A DNA stretch of 24,122 nt from a virus. The stretch spans positions 1 through 24,122 of IMG/VR virus record IMGVR_UViG_3300034106_002716; one strand, written 5' to 3'. Below the pieces are notes generated by a model. It saw only the letters and a list, made by a program, of their open reading frames with translations. It was not told the DNA's origin and ran no database searches. Below are positions 6,634-12,686 of this stretch, in pieces (the stretch's first letter is position 1; every line of letters starts with the position of its first letter). The translations under genes were made by a program, and so were the position numbers.

Positions 6634-7823
6634 GTAATGGAGTGATGAGAGTAGAAAGTAATTTACCGAGCAAGATTGAAGACCTTGCTCAGTTTGTGCT
6701 TGTTGGACGCGATAAGCTCGCGATGGTTAGGGCTGGTATCAAGGCGCTTGATAAGCTTGATGTAGCAGAGGGCGTTCGCCAGCAAAAGAAAGAAGAGGCT
6801 CAAATGTTAGCCGAGGCGCTTCTTGATGCCGAGGTAAAGATTGGTGAGATATTGGCAAGAATGCCGAAGGCGAGTGGGAAGCATTGGGAGGATAAGAGAG
6901 AAAGTAAAAGTTCCACTGCTGGAACATTTAATTCACCTATCGAAACCAAAGAACAAGCTGTTGAGAAATTAGGCTTTGATAGAAAACAAGTGCACCGCTT
7001 TCAAACCCTTGCAGCCAATAAAGAGATAGTTGAGCAGATTAAGCAAGAGGCACGAGAGAATGATGATCTTGCTACAAGAACGGCGGTACTGCAGGTGGTG
7101 AAAGAGAGGGATAAATCAGAGCAGTTGAAACAAGCGCAATTTGAAAAAACAGCAACAATGAATGCGGCAATTGAGACAAAGCCACTTGTTATGTTATCCG
7201 ATTGCAAAGATTACTTACAAACTATTGACAATGAAAGTATAGATTTAATAATTACAGATCCACCATATTTGACAGAGTTCAATACTACTGACTTTAAGAA
7301 TTTTGTAGATAATTGGTTATTTAGTTTGCTTGATAAGTTAAAGTCCACAGGAAGAGCATATATTTGCACAGGCGCATATCCTGATGAAATTGCAATATAT
7401 CTTGAAGCATTCATGAAGACTGATTTCATTATAGACGCACCTCTTGTTTGGACATATAGAAATACACTTGGTCAAACTCCTAAGATGAAATACAATCTTA
7501 ACTATCAATTTGTATGGCATTTATACAGACCAAGCAGTAACCCTCTTGACACTAGTATAACGAATGAAATGTTTTCTGTGCAAGATATAAACGCGCCTGA
7601 TGGTAGATTAGGCAATAGATACCATACATGGCAAAAGCCTGATGAACTTGCAAATAGGATAATTCGCCATGCTTCAAAGAAAGGAGATACAGTCATTGAT
7701 ATATTTGCTTGCACTGGGACATTTTTACTATCTGCTGCAAAAGCAAATAGAATTGCGATTGGATGTGAATTAAGCGAAGAAAATATTAAAATAGCGGAGA
7801 GCAGAGGATGCAGGATTGGATAG
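6630..7823 (+). CDS. DNA methyltransferase (beta-type order) fused to a helical phage N-terminal region
   Basis: A 397-residue two-part protein. Residues 1 to about 165 are helical and charged (G-V-R-Q-Q-K-K, L-L-D-A-E-V-K-I-G-E-I-L, then L-G-F-D-R-K-Q-V-H-R-F-Q), resembling a common stand-alone phage protein with a helix-turn-helix-like end. Residues about 185-397 form an N6-adenine/N4-cytosine DNA methyltransferase: catalytic D-P-P-Y at 210-213 precedes the SAM-binding D-I-F-A-C-T-G-T (357-364) and G-C-E-L-S-E-E-N, the beta-class order. It would methylate phage DNA, for protection from restriction or for regulation. The catalytic half is richer in A+T than the N-terminal half, so it may have been acquired by fusion. 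The start ATG overlaps the helicase stop. Confidence 0.87.
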   Translation: MSNGVMRVESNLPSKIEDLAQFVLVGRDKLAMVRAGIKALDKLDVAEGVRQQKKEEAQMLAEALLDAEVKIGEILARMPKASGKHWEDKRESKSSTAGTFNSPIETKEQAVEKLGFDRKQVHRFQTLAANKEIVEQIKQEARENDDLATRTAVLQVVKERDKSEQLKQAQFEKTATMNAAIETKPLVMLSDCKDYLQTIDNESIDLIITDPPYLTEFNTTDFKNFVDNWLFSLLDKLKSTGRAYICTGAYPDEIAIYLEAFMKTDFIIDAPLVWTYRNTLGQTPKMKYNLNYQFVWHLYRPSSNPLDTSITNEMFSVQDINAPDGRLGNRYHTWQKPDELANRIIRHASKKGDTVIDIFACTGTFLLSAAKANRIAIGCELSEENIKIAESRGCRIG

Positions 7824-8329
7824 CAGATAAAGACAAGAGCGTCATGGCTTTTGAGAAAATCAAGAATACTGTATTGCCAAAACTCATTAGCGGTGAGATA
7901 ATAAGCATTGAGAAAGAGGAGAGTGGTTCAGTCCTTGCCATGATGGATATTCATTCTGGAATTGATTTAGTTAGAAAGAATGAGATAGGATTACAAGGGA
8001 TAGCATGGCGTGCTCAATGGGAGAAAGCGTATAATACTTTTACTATTAGAGCTGAAAGAACAACAGGCACTAAAACAGAATTAGAGAAGCGTTTAGAAGC
8101 TATAGAAAAAGAATACTTTTATCCGGCTTATACGATACAAGCATATTTTGATAATGATCGTGACTTTAATTGGTTGTCAGTTGGCATAATTAGAACAAGA
8201 GATTTATACGAGACATTTATCGAAAGACCTGATTTATTTAGCGAAAGAACAGTCAAATCCGATGGCAATAAATTTTATGTTGTCAATTGGAATAATTTAC
8301 CAACGATGAAAACCTTACACTTGCGATGA
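7808..8329 (+). CDS. Hypothetical protein next to the methyltransferase, possible nuclease
   Basis: A 173-residue AT-rich gene overlapping the methyltransferase by 16 bases. I do not recognise a family with confidence. Conserved-looking segments are M-M-D-I-H-S-G-I-D (45-53), G-L-Q-G-I-A-W-R-A-Q-W (61-71), F-T-I-R-A-E-R-T-T-G (78-87) and E-K-R-L-E-A-I-E (93-100). Aspartates at 47 and 53 followed by strands with Q/R could suit a degenerate PD-(D/E)XK-like fold, but that is a guess. Overlap with, and base composition like, the methyltransferase half upstream suggest the two moved together. They could form a modification pair or a restriction-like module. No membrane segment or signal peptide. 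Confidence 0.7.
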   Translation: MQDWIADKDKSVMAFEKIKNTVLPKLISGEIISIEKEESGSVLAMMDIHSGIDLVRKNEIGLQGIAWRAQWEKAYNTFTIRAERTTGTKTELEKRLEAIEKEYFYPAYTIQAYFDNDRDFNWLSVGIIRTRDLYETFIERPDLFSERTVKSDGNKFYVVNWNNLPTMKTLHLR

Positions 8330-8487
8330 CTACCGAGCAATGGCTTAACGATATGATCGATGACATAGTCATGGAGTACGGCGTGTCTCACGATACGGCG
8401 CGTATTATGCTCTTTGCTTGGCTTGCAGAGTTACTAAGATGGAGTCCGAAGTTTTACGCAATGATGGATTATTTGCTGAATGAGTGA
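8326..8487 (+). CDS. Short hypothetical protein, 53 aa
   Basis: An open frame from ATG 8326 to TGA 8485-8487 fills the gap between two genes. Its ATG overlaps the preceding stop (ATGA), and its end overlaps the next start (8480) by eight bases, the same coupling used throughout this genome. The peptide begins M-T-T-E-Q-W-L and is helical and acidic, with hydrophobic positions spaced as in an amphipathic helix (R-I-M-L-F-A-W-L-A-E-L-L). No known domain. The precise fit between its neighbours is the main reason to accept it. Confidence 0.65.
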   Translation: MTTEQWLNDMIDDIVMEYGVSHDTARIMLFAWLAELLRWSPKFYAMMDYLLNE

Positions 8488-8800
8488 ACAACAACTACAA
8501 GCCCACTGCTTTACATGGCATTGGAATAATTGCCCGCGAGAGCGGGGCTTGCTATACATGAACCACAATAACCCCCGCGATGCGAGGCACGGCGCTCAAC
8601 TGAAAGTGATGGGTATGATCTCTGGCGTTGCAGATATGACTTACCTAAGCAAGAGCGGCCCTATATTCTTGGAGTTCAAGACCGCGACGGGCCGCCAAAC
8701 AGACCGCCAAAAGTGGTGGCAGGATCAAGTCGAAGCGGCGGGGTATCGATACTGCATAATAAGAAATTTCGAAGAGTTTGTAAAGTCTATAGATATTTGA
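8480..8800 (+). CDS. VRR-NUC domain nuclease
   Basis: The 106-residue protein is a complete small VRR-NUC domain. It has an early Q-x-x-x-x-x-W helix, then G-V-A-D (49-52, D52 metal-binding), F-L-E-F-K-T (63-68, E65 and K67 catalytic), G-R-Q-T-D-R-Q-K (71-78) and a C-terminal G-Y-R-Y-C-I-I-R-N strand. Stand-alone phage members of this PD-(D/E)XK family are thought to act as Holliday-junction or structure-specific endonucleases, clearing branches before packaging. It overlaps the 53-aa gene before it and is followed by a tRNA. Confidence 0.88.
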   Translation: MSEQQLQAHCFTWHWNNCPRERGLLYMNHNNPRDARHGAQLKVMGMISGVADMTYLSKSGPIFLEFKTATGRQTDRQKWWQDQVEAAGYRYCIIRNFEEFVKSIDI

Positions 8801-8813
8801 GTATATTACACTT

Positions 8814-8887
8814 AGTCAGGTGGCCTCGTGGTGAGGTGATAGGGTCGCGCCCTATGATGCATGCAGGTTCGAATCCTGCCCTGACTA
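8814..8887 (+). tRNA. tRNA, anticodon tentatively CGC (Ala by codon), atypical loops
   Basis: A cloverleaf folds by hand. The acceptor stem 8814-8820 pairs fully with 8880-8886, with discriminator A8887. The D-arm stem is 8823-8826/8834-8837 with GG in its loop. The anticodon stem is 8839-8843/8851-8855. The T-arm is 8863-8867/8875-8879 with loop TTCGAAT. In the seven-base anticodon loop (GTCGCGC) the only T at position 33 puts CGC at 34-36, reading GCG (Ala). Oddities: G32 and C38 could pair, the variable loop is seven bases, and the third acceptor pair is T-A where alanine tRNAs have G-U, so the amino acid is uncertain. CCA is not encoded. Confidence 0.8.
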
Positions 8888-8909
8888 CAAATAACAACAA
8901 GAGAGAATC

Positions 8910-9491
8910 ATGAACCATTACTACCAAAACATTCACGGCTGGTTCGACTATGAAGACATAATTAAGCTAGCCATTGACAAAGCCGAAGACGGCGCTAAGT
9001 TTGTAGAGATCGGAGCTTGGAAAGGCAAGAGCGCTGCTTTCGCGGGAGTGGAAATTCTAAACAGCGGTAAGGATATTACCTACTATGCTGTAGATCACTT
9101 TCTAGGCTCTGAAGAGCACCGTAACCCAGTTTCAGAGCACTACGATTATGCGACTCAAAGCGGCGAGCTTAGAGGTCAGTACTTGACTAATATCGAGCCT
9201 GTTAAGTCGATAGTAAAGACTTACGACATGACAAGTGCTCAAGCCTCTAAGATGTTCAAAAAGAAGAGCGTAGACTTTATCTTTATCGATGGCTCTCATG
9301 ACTATGACTCTGTTTGCGTAGATATTGAGATATGGCTACCTAAGCTGAAGCCTGGTGGAATGATCGGCGGTCATGATTATACGACGCATGAAACGGTAAA
9401 GAATGCAGTAGATACTTATTTTACGGACTTGCAAATAATCGGCAAGTCATGGTTATACATTTCTAGGAGTAAGGACAATGGCAAAGATTGA
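8910..9491 (+). CDS. Class I SAM-dependent methyltransferase (Methyltransf_24-like)
   Basis: A 193-residue protein. The SAM-binding core shows F-V-E-I-G-A-W-K-G-K-S (motif I, about residues 30-40), Y-Y-A-V-D-H-F (motif II acidic residue), V-D-F-I-F-I-D-G-S-H-D-Y (motif IV region) and L-K-P-G-G-M-I-G-G-H-D-Y. This pattern belongs to the methyltransferase family 24 group, whose members often act on sugars or small molecules and which is common in phages beside glycosyltransferases. A GT7-like gene lies three genes downstream, which makes glycan methylation an attractive idea, but the substrate is not shown by the sequence. Its end overlaps the SSB gene by 14 bases. Confidence 0.85.
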   Translation: MNHYYQNIHGWFDYEDIIKLAIDKAEDGAKFVEIGAWKGKSAAFAGVEILNSGKDITYYAVDHFLGSEEHRNPVSEHYDYATQSGELRGQYLTNIEPVKSIVKTYDMTSAQASKMFKKKSVDFIFIDGSHDYDSVCVDIEIWLPKLKPGGMIGGHDYTTHETVKNAVDTYFTDLQIIGKSWLYISRSKDNGKD

Positions 9492-9801
9492 GATTAGCGG
9501 CGAGGTAGTGTATGTCGGAGCGCCTGTAAAGTATTCCGATAAATTCACAAAAGCGGAAATCGTGGTAAAAGATTCTACTAGCAAGTATCCTGAGTTTATC
9601 AAGTTCGAGGCGATTAACGACAAAGTAGAACTCATGCGAGGCTATCCAATAGGCACGAAGGTCACTGCAGAGGGCTTTGTCGGTGGTAAGGAATACACCA
9701 AGAAAGACGGCGGGATAGGATATATTACAAGTATCAAGCTCGCTAAGATTTACGAAAACAAGCCTGCGCCTGTAGAGGTTCCCGATGCTATACCATTTTG
9801 A
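9478..9801 (+). CDS. ssb: Single-stranded DNA-binding protein, DUF3127-like OB fold
   Basis: A 107-residue protein with the strand pattern of DUF3127/OB-fold proteins: I-S-G-E-V-V-Y-V, then K-A-E-I-V-V-K-D, Y-P-E-F-I-K-F-E-A, D-K-V-E-L and K-V-T-A-E-G-F. It ends V-P-D-A-I-P-F, very like the D-D-I-P-F tail by which bacterial SSBs recruit helicases, nucleases and polymerases. It should coat single-stranded DNA during phage replication and recombination. A good Shine-Dalgarno (AGGAG, 9465-9469) precedes the ATG. The codons for the I-P-F tail are also read, in another frame, as the start of the next gene. Confidence 0.8.
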   Translation: MAKIEISGEVVYVGAPVKYSDKFTKAEIVVKDSTSKYPEFIKFEAINDKVELMRGYPIGTKVTAEGFVGGKEYTKKDGGIGYITSIKLAKIYENKPAPVEVPDAIPF

Positions 9802-10045
9802 CGATCACTTTGATGAGATGCCTACCCTCGACTGGGAGGAACTCAAAGACAAAGACTTCAAGACCGAGATAATGAAAAACGGCGTGCCTTTCGAGGCGCG
9901 TCTGTTTCTCGCTGGTTCGGGATGGAAGCTGAAGTTAACCAACAAGGTAACAGGCCGATATGCTTTGGAGCTTCGCTTCCGTAATATGAGTCTCAATGAT
10001 GCGATGGTAAAGGCGGAGTTTTACATATTGGAGAATCTGGAATGA
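9785..10045 (+). CDS. Hypothetical protein overlapping the SSB tail
   Basis: An 86-residue acidic protein of unknown function. The start at 9785 overlaps the SSB gene by 17 bases and has AGAGG about 7 bases upstream; a later in-frame ATG (residue 12) is the alternative start. The N-terminus is rich in D/E and aromatic residues, followed by strand-like segments (F-E-A-R-L-F-L-A, W-K-L-K-L-T-N, Y-A-L-E-L-R-F) and a closing helix. No known motif. Being coupled to SSB, it may work with it, but this is inference. It overlaps the next gene by four bases. Confidence 0.7.
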   Translation: MLYHFDDHFDEMPTLDWEELKDKDFKTEIMKNGVPFEARLFLAGSGWKLKLTNKVTGRYALELRFRNMSLNDAMVKAEFYILENLE

Positions 10046-10677
10046 GACTTGAAGTAATTATACCCTACCGCAATCGCGAGGCTCACATCCGTAAACAAGT
10101 GCCTCACTTATTCAAGACGCTTGAGGCTCAAGGCTTAGACTTTGGCATAACGATTGTAGAGCAAGAAGAGGGCAAGCTCTTCAATACTGGCATGATGAAA
10201 AACATAGGATTTCTAGAGTCTCAGCACGCGGATTACTTTTGTTTTCATGATGTGGATATGTACGCTCAAGATGCAGACTACTCACCAGTCACGATGCCGA
10301 CTCACTTGGCAAGGTATGTAGAGCAATACGACTGGGATATGCCTTACCGTGCTTACTTTGGTGGAGTTACGCTATTTGACAAAGAGTCATACCGCAAAAT
10401 AAACGGTTACTCTAATGAGTATTGGGGTTGGGCTGTAGATGATGACGATCTATATTGGCGATGCGTATTAACAGGCTTTGCAAGAAGAGAGGGGCGGTTC
10501 TGGTCTGATGATCATGACCGCGAGAACTACGATAAATGGCAAGAAGAAAACTGGGCTAAGTTTCAGGCTTCGCTTTTGGATACTGAAGCCAAGAGCGGAA
10601 TTACAACAACGGAATACACAATACTAGAGTCTAAGCAATTTAATCCACAGCTTAGGCGTATTTTAGTTTCTATTTAG
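10042..10677 (+). CDS. Glycosyltransferase, GT7 / beta-1,4-galactosyltransferase-like
   Basis: The 211-residue protein carries the series of motifs typical of GT7 enzymes (animal beta-1,4-galactosyltransferase family). They are I-I-P-Y-R-N-R-E-A-H (6-15), F-N-T-G-M-M-K-N-I-G-F (47-57), the metal-binding F-H-D-V-D-M (68-73), Y-F-G-G-V (105-109), and N-G-Y-S-N-E-Y-W-G-W (121-130) followed by D-D-D-D (133-136). These enzymes move a sugar from a UDP-sugar to an acceptor sugar in an inverting, Mn-dependent reaction. There is no signal peptide or membrane segment, so it should act in the cytoplasm, perhaps on a lipid-linked glycan, phage protein or modified base. Donor and acceptor are unknown. Confidence 0.85.
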   Translation: MRLEVIIPYRNREAHIRKQVPHLFKTLEAQGLDFGITIVEQEEGKLFNTGMMKNIGFLESQHADYFCFHDVDMYAQDADYSPVTMPTHLARYVEQYDWDMPYRAYFGGVTLFDKESYRKINGYSNEYWGWAVDDDDLYWRCVLTGFARREGRFWSDDHDRENYDKWQEENWAKFQASLLDTEAKSGITTTEYTILESKQFNPQLRRILVSI

Positions 10678-10688
10678 GAATAATCACA

Positions 10689-10955
10689 ATGGATGCAATT
10701 AAGACCTTTGTCCCTTTGGTCGCATTATCAGTCATTGCACTTGGTGCGACCTTAGGAGTGGGAGATGGGAGTTTTAGCACATTCGCGGTCGGTCTTAGCA
10801 AGTATGCACTTGCAGTTGGGGCGGCGTGGTTTGTGGATTCGTACTTAATAAAGGAGGTAAATACTCGTGAAATTATCGCACAAAATCCTGTCGCTTACGC
10901 TCTTTACTTGTCTGCTAACATCATTACCGCTGCACTCTGCTTCAGTCAGTCCTAA
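10689..10955 (+). CDS. Holin-like small membrane protein
   Basis: An 88-residue hydrophobic protein with three likely membrane segments: residues about 7-24, 32-50 and 67-86. Its size, three-segment topology and position directly before a CHAP endolysin fit a class I holin, which forms lesions in the inner membrane to time lysis. The family itself is not recognised. Its last 30 codons overlap the start of the endolysin in another frame (10867-10955), so the third membrane segment and the endolysin signal peptide are encoded by the same DNA. Confidence 0.7.
   Translation: MDAIKTFVPLVALSVIALGATLGVGDGSFSTFAVGLSKYALAVGAAWFVDSYLIKEVNTREIIAQNPVAYALYLSANIITAALCFSQS
10851..10858 (+). promoter_or_regulatory. 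Strong ribosome binding site for the endolysin
   Basis: AAGGAGGT lies 8 bases before GTG 10867 and is the best Shine-Dalgarno in the window. It sits inside the holin-like coding region and decides that the endolysin starts at this GTG, which restores a full signal peptide. Confidence 0.85.
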
Positions 10956-11424
10956 GGTTCTCTTAATAGCCAAGGGCTTTATAGGCACGAAAGAAGAGGG
11001 CAATAACGGAGGCTACTGGGTTCGCCGCTTTCAAGCTTCGACCAAGAGCCCAAAGGGCGCTCAATGGTGTGCAAGTTTTGTGAACTTTTGTCTTGACTCT
11101 GCAGGGGTCAAGGGTTTGCCGTTCACTGGATCAGGCTTGGCGCGTCATTTCGCTACTCGGAATAAGACCATAAAGGCTACGAAAGTCATTGCTGAAAACA
11201 TGACACTACCACCGGGCACAATCATTGTATGGCGAAGGGGAACGACTCCCTTCGGTCATGCAGGGATAGTGGACACTTGGCAGGGCAAAAAGGGTACGAC
11301 AGTCGAGGGCAATACAAGCTCGGGGCTTCGCGGCTCTCAGCATGACGGCGATGGCGTTTGGGCAAGGACGCGAGTAATTAATCCCACCTCATACTTCAGA
11401 ATTACGGATTTTGTTATTTATTAA
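10867..11424 (+). CDS. Secreted CHAP-domain endolysin
   Basis: A 185-residue protein started at GTG, justified by AAGGAGGT upstream. Residues 1-26 form a signal peptide or signal-arrest segment: K-L-S-H-K, a hydrophobic core with L-S-L-T-L-F-T-C-L-L-T, then H-S-A before the mature part. The rest is a CHAP cysteine peptidase/amidase: catalytic C68 in G-A-Q-W-C-A-S-F-V, H131 in F-G-H-A-G-I-V, and E147/N149 in V-E-G-N-T as the polar partner. It should cleave peptidoglycan peptide or amide bonds. With its own export signal it may reach the periplasm through Sec without the holin, the holin then triggering lysis. Confidence 0.87.
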   Translation: MKLSHKILSLTLFTCLLTSLPLHSASVSPKVLLIAKGFIGTKEEGNNGGYWVRRFQASTKSPKGAQWCASFVNFCLDSAGVKGLPFTGSGLARHFATRNKTIKATKVIAENMTLPPGTIIVWRRGTTPFGHAGIVDTWQGKKGTTVEGNTSSGLRGSQHDGDGVWARTRVINPTSYFRITDFVIY

Positions 11425-11510
11425 AAATAAAATTTCTAAGTCCGTTTTACTTGTGCTTATATTTGTTTTGCCAACATAGGCACTCCTTATCTCATGCCTT
11501 CACTCCGCGG

Positions 11511-11539
11511 GCGGTCTGTTTAGGCAGACCGCTTGTTTT
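11511..11539 (+). terminator. Intrinsic (Rho-independent) terminator
   Basis: A perfect 8-bp stem GCGGTCTG / CAGACCGC (11511-11518 and 11525-11532) with loop TTTAGG is followed by TTGTTTT. It lies in the 127-base gap after the endolysin and is the only clear terminator in the window, so it probably ends the replication-to-lysis transcript. The rest of the gap (11425-11510) shows no gene. Confidence 0.85.
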
Positions 11540-11551
11540 AAGATAGATACA

Positions 11552-11848
11552 ATGGATATATTTAGTGAACTCTTGCGTAATGTTCTAGCGACTCTGGTAA
11601 GTACGGTAACGATTGTTATTATGTTTTTCAGATTCATGAATAGGGAACGCTTGCAACACGCAAAACAAATTGCAGATGTAATTGAAAAGACCGCTAAGCA
11701 CGTATTCAATACTGCAACTTTAGAGCACCGCGTAGCTCAGCTCGAGAAGACCGAGAAAGAGCAAGCCGAATCGATAGACAAGCAGTTTGCTTTGGTTCAC
11801 TCAAGACTTGATCAGATCTATTCCATAATTGCAGGGCTTAACAAGTGA
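11552..11848 (+). CDS. Membrane-anchored coiled-coil protein
   Basis: A 98-residue protein with a single N-terminal membrane segment (about residues 11-28, V-L-A-T-L-V-S-T-V-T-I-V-I-M-F-F) and a long charged helix with heptad-like spacing (L-E-H-R-V-A-Q-L-E-K through I-D-K-Q-F). This shape is seen in small lysis-associated phage proteins such as inner-membrane spanins and some holin-like proteins, and the position after the endolysin agrees. No sequence family is recognised. It is the first gene after the terminator, so a promoter should lie at about 11430-11550, but none is convincing. The stop overlaps the next GTG start. Confidence 0.65.
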   Translation: MDIFSELLRNVLATLVSTVTIVIMFFRFMNRERLQHAKQIADVIEKTAKHVFNTATLEHRVAQLEKTEKEQAESIDKQFALVHSRLDQIYSIIAGLNK

Positions 11849-12045
11849 GTTTGCACTTTGGCTTCAAATATTGGAACGAGCCTACGCCTGCAAAGATTCG
11901 CAGAGTCGCGGGCGCTTTAGCCGCCGCTGGCATTGCCGGTTGCGGTTTTGCCTATTTACGCGATAACTTAGCCTTGGCGATTACGCTGTTAAGTCTCGCG
12001 GTTGGTGGGTCATTCATTGCAAAGCTATTTACGGACAAGCCATGA
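11845..12045 (+). CDS. Small two-span membrane protein
   Basis: A 66-residue protein starting at GTG in a GTGA overlap with the previous stop. Two hydrophobic segments (about residues 21-37 and 42-61) are joined by a short R-D turn and followed by a charged end (T-D-K-P). The N-terminus is basic and aromatic. It could be a second holin or antiholin-like component given the lysis genes just upstream, or an unrelated membrane protein. It overlaps the next gene by four bases. Confidence 0.6.
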   Translation: MSLHFGFKYWNEPTPAKIRRVAGALAAAGIAGCGFAYLRDNLALAITLLSLAVGGSFIAKLFTDKP

Positions 12046-12383
12046 GAAGAGATAGATTTAATATAGCAATTTACCGAGGTGAGACTTTCTCACTTGCCGT
12101 GGAATTGAAAGACGCGGACGGCGCGGCTATTACTTTGGTGAATGCGACTTTGACCGCTCAATGCAGAGTAAAGGCTACAAATGCGACGCTCTTTACTTTC
12201 AATACGACGGTAACATCCCCTGCAAGCGATGGCAAGTTTTCAATCTCTTTGCCGGGAGCTACAAGCCTTGCACTCACTCCGCAAAAGGGGCTAGTTTACG
12301 ACGTGAAAATCTCTTGGCTTGGTGGTGATACAAAGTATTGGCTTGGTGGTGATTTGGATATTATCGATACGGTGACTTCATGA
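12042..12383 (+). CDS. Virion structural protein, baseplate/fibre-associated, Ig-like strand pattern
   Basis: A 113-residue all-beta protein. It starts M-R-R-D-R-F-N-I-A-I-Y-R-G-E-T-F, then has alternating strands rich in T, N and V (V-E-L-K-D-A-D-G, N-A-T-L-T-A-Q-C, F-S-I-S-L-P-G), and ends with V-K-I-S-W and W-L-G-G-D twice. The first part resembles the N-terminal domain of phage baseplate upper/fibre anchoring proteins, but only in general layout. It is first in a run of fibre genes with ATGA overlaps, so it may attach the fibres to the virion. It contains an internal 24-base tandem duplication near its 3' end. Confidence 0.6.
   Translation: MRRDRFNIAIYRGETFSLAVELKDADGAAITLVNATLTAQCRVKATNATLFTFNTTVTSPASDGKFSISLPGATSLALTPQKGLVYDVKISWLGGDTKYWLGGDLDIIDTVTS
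12314..12353 (+). repeat. Imperfect 24-bp tandem duplication in the structural gene
   Basis: TTGGCTTGGTGGTGAT occurs at 12314-12329 and again at 12338-12353, an offset of 24 bases (8 codons), giving W-L-G-G-D twice in the protein. The frame is kept. It looks like a small slippage duplication. Confidence 0.85.
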
Positions 12384-12682
12384 GTACTAACAATGTAGTC
12401 ATTACGGCGCTTCCAGAGGTGGTCCGAGTTTCGGTTGGGGCTACAATCAACTCAGGCGCGGCGGTGTATATCTGGAATGAAACGCCGACTGGAAATATCA
12501 ACGGCTCAAATGCGACTTTCACATCATTGCAGAACTTTGTCCCTAACTCTTTGCAAGTCTTCATTAATGGCGTATTGCAAGTGCTTACAAACGATTATAC
12601 GACAAGCGGCTCAACGACAATAACTCTTAATGTTTCGCCTGTCGTTGGTGATGTTATTAGAATACATTACAAATTAGGATAA
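12380..12682 (+). CDS. Small tail-fibre domain protein
   Basis: A 100-residue beta-rich protein. Residues about 35-100 form a fibre-type domain: T-G-N-I-N-G-S-N-A-T-F-T, then S-L-Q-V-F-I-N-G-V, N-D-Y-T-T-S-G, and G-D-V-I-R-I-H-Y at the end. The same domain, diverged, ends the next gene (G-T-I-D-G-S-N-T-A-F-T through G-D-I-L-L-C-D-Y). Such domains are frequent in fibre and neck proteins of phages and probably trimerise or bind glycans. ATGA overlap with the preceding gene. Confidence 0.7.
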   Translation: MSTNNVVITALPEVVRVSVGATINSGAAVYIWNETPTGNINGSNATFTSLQNFVPNSLQVFINGVLQVLTNDYTTSGSTTITLNVSPVVGDVIRIHYKLG

Positions 12683-12686
12683 TACG

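Noticed and set aside
7001-7714. Antisense open frames of 60-72 codons opposite the methyltransferase
   Set aside because: They are shadows of a clear coding frame and have no ribosome site or recognisable protein features; the same holds for antisense frames elsewhere in the window.
8814-8887. tRNA 3' end as a prophage attachment site
   Set aside because: No integrase lies near it, there is no second copy of the tRNA end in the window, and the tRNA sits inside a continuous phage operon, so it looks like phage cargo.
8713-8913. 66-aa open frame overlapping the VRR-NUC end and the tRNA
   Set aside because: It runs through the whole tRNA gene and has no supporting start signal; the VRR-NUC frame and the tRNA explain the sequence.
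11458-11465. TATATTTG as a Bacteroidota-type -7 promoter box after the endolysin
   Set aside because: It matches TAnnTTTG, but no TTG -33 element lies at the right distance, and the host group is uncertain.
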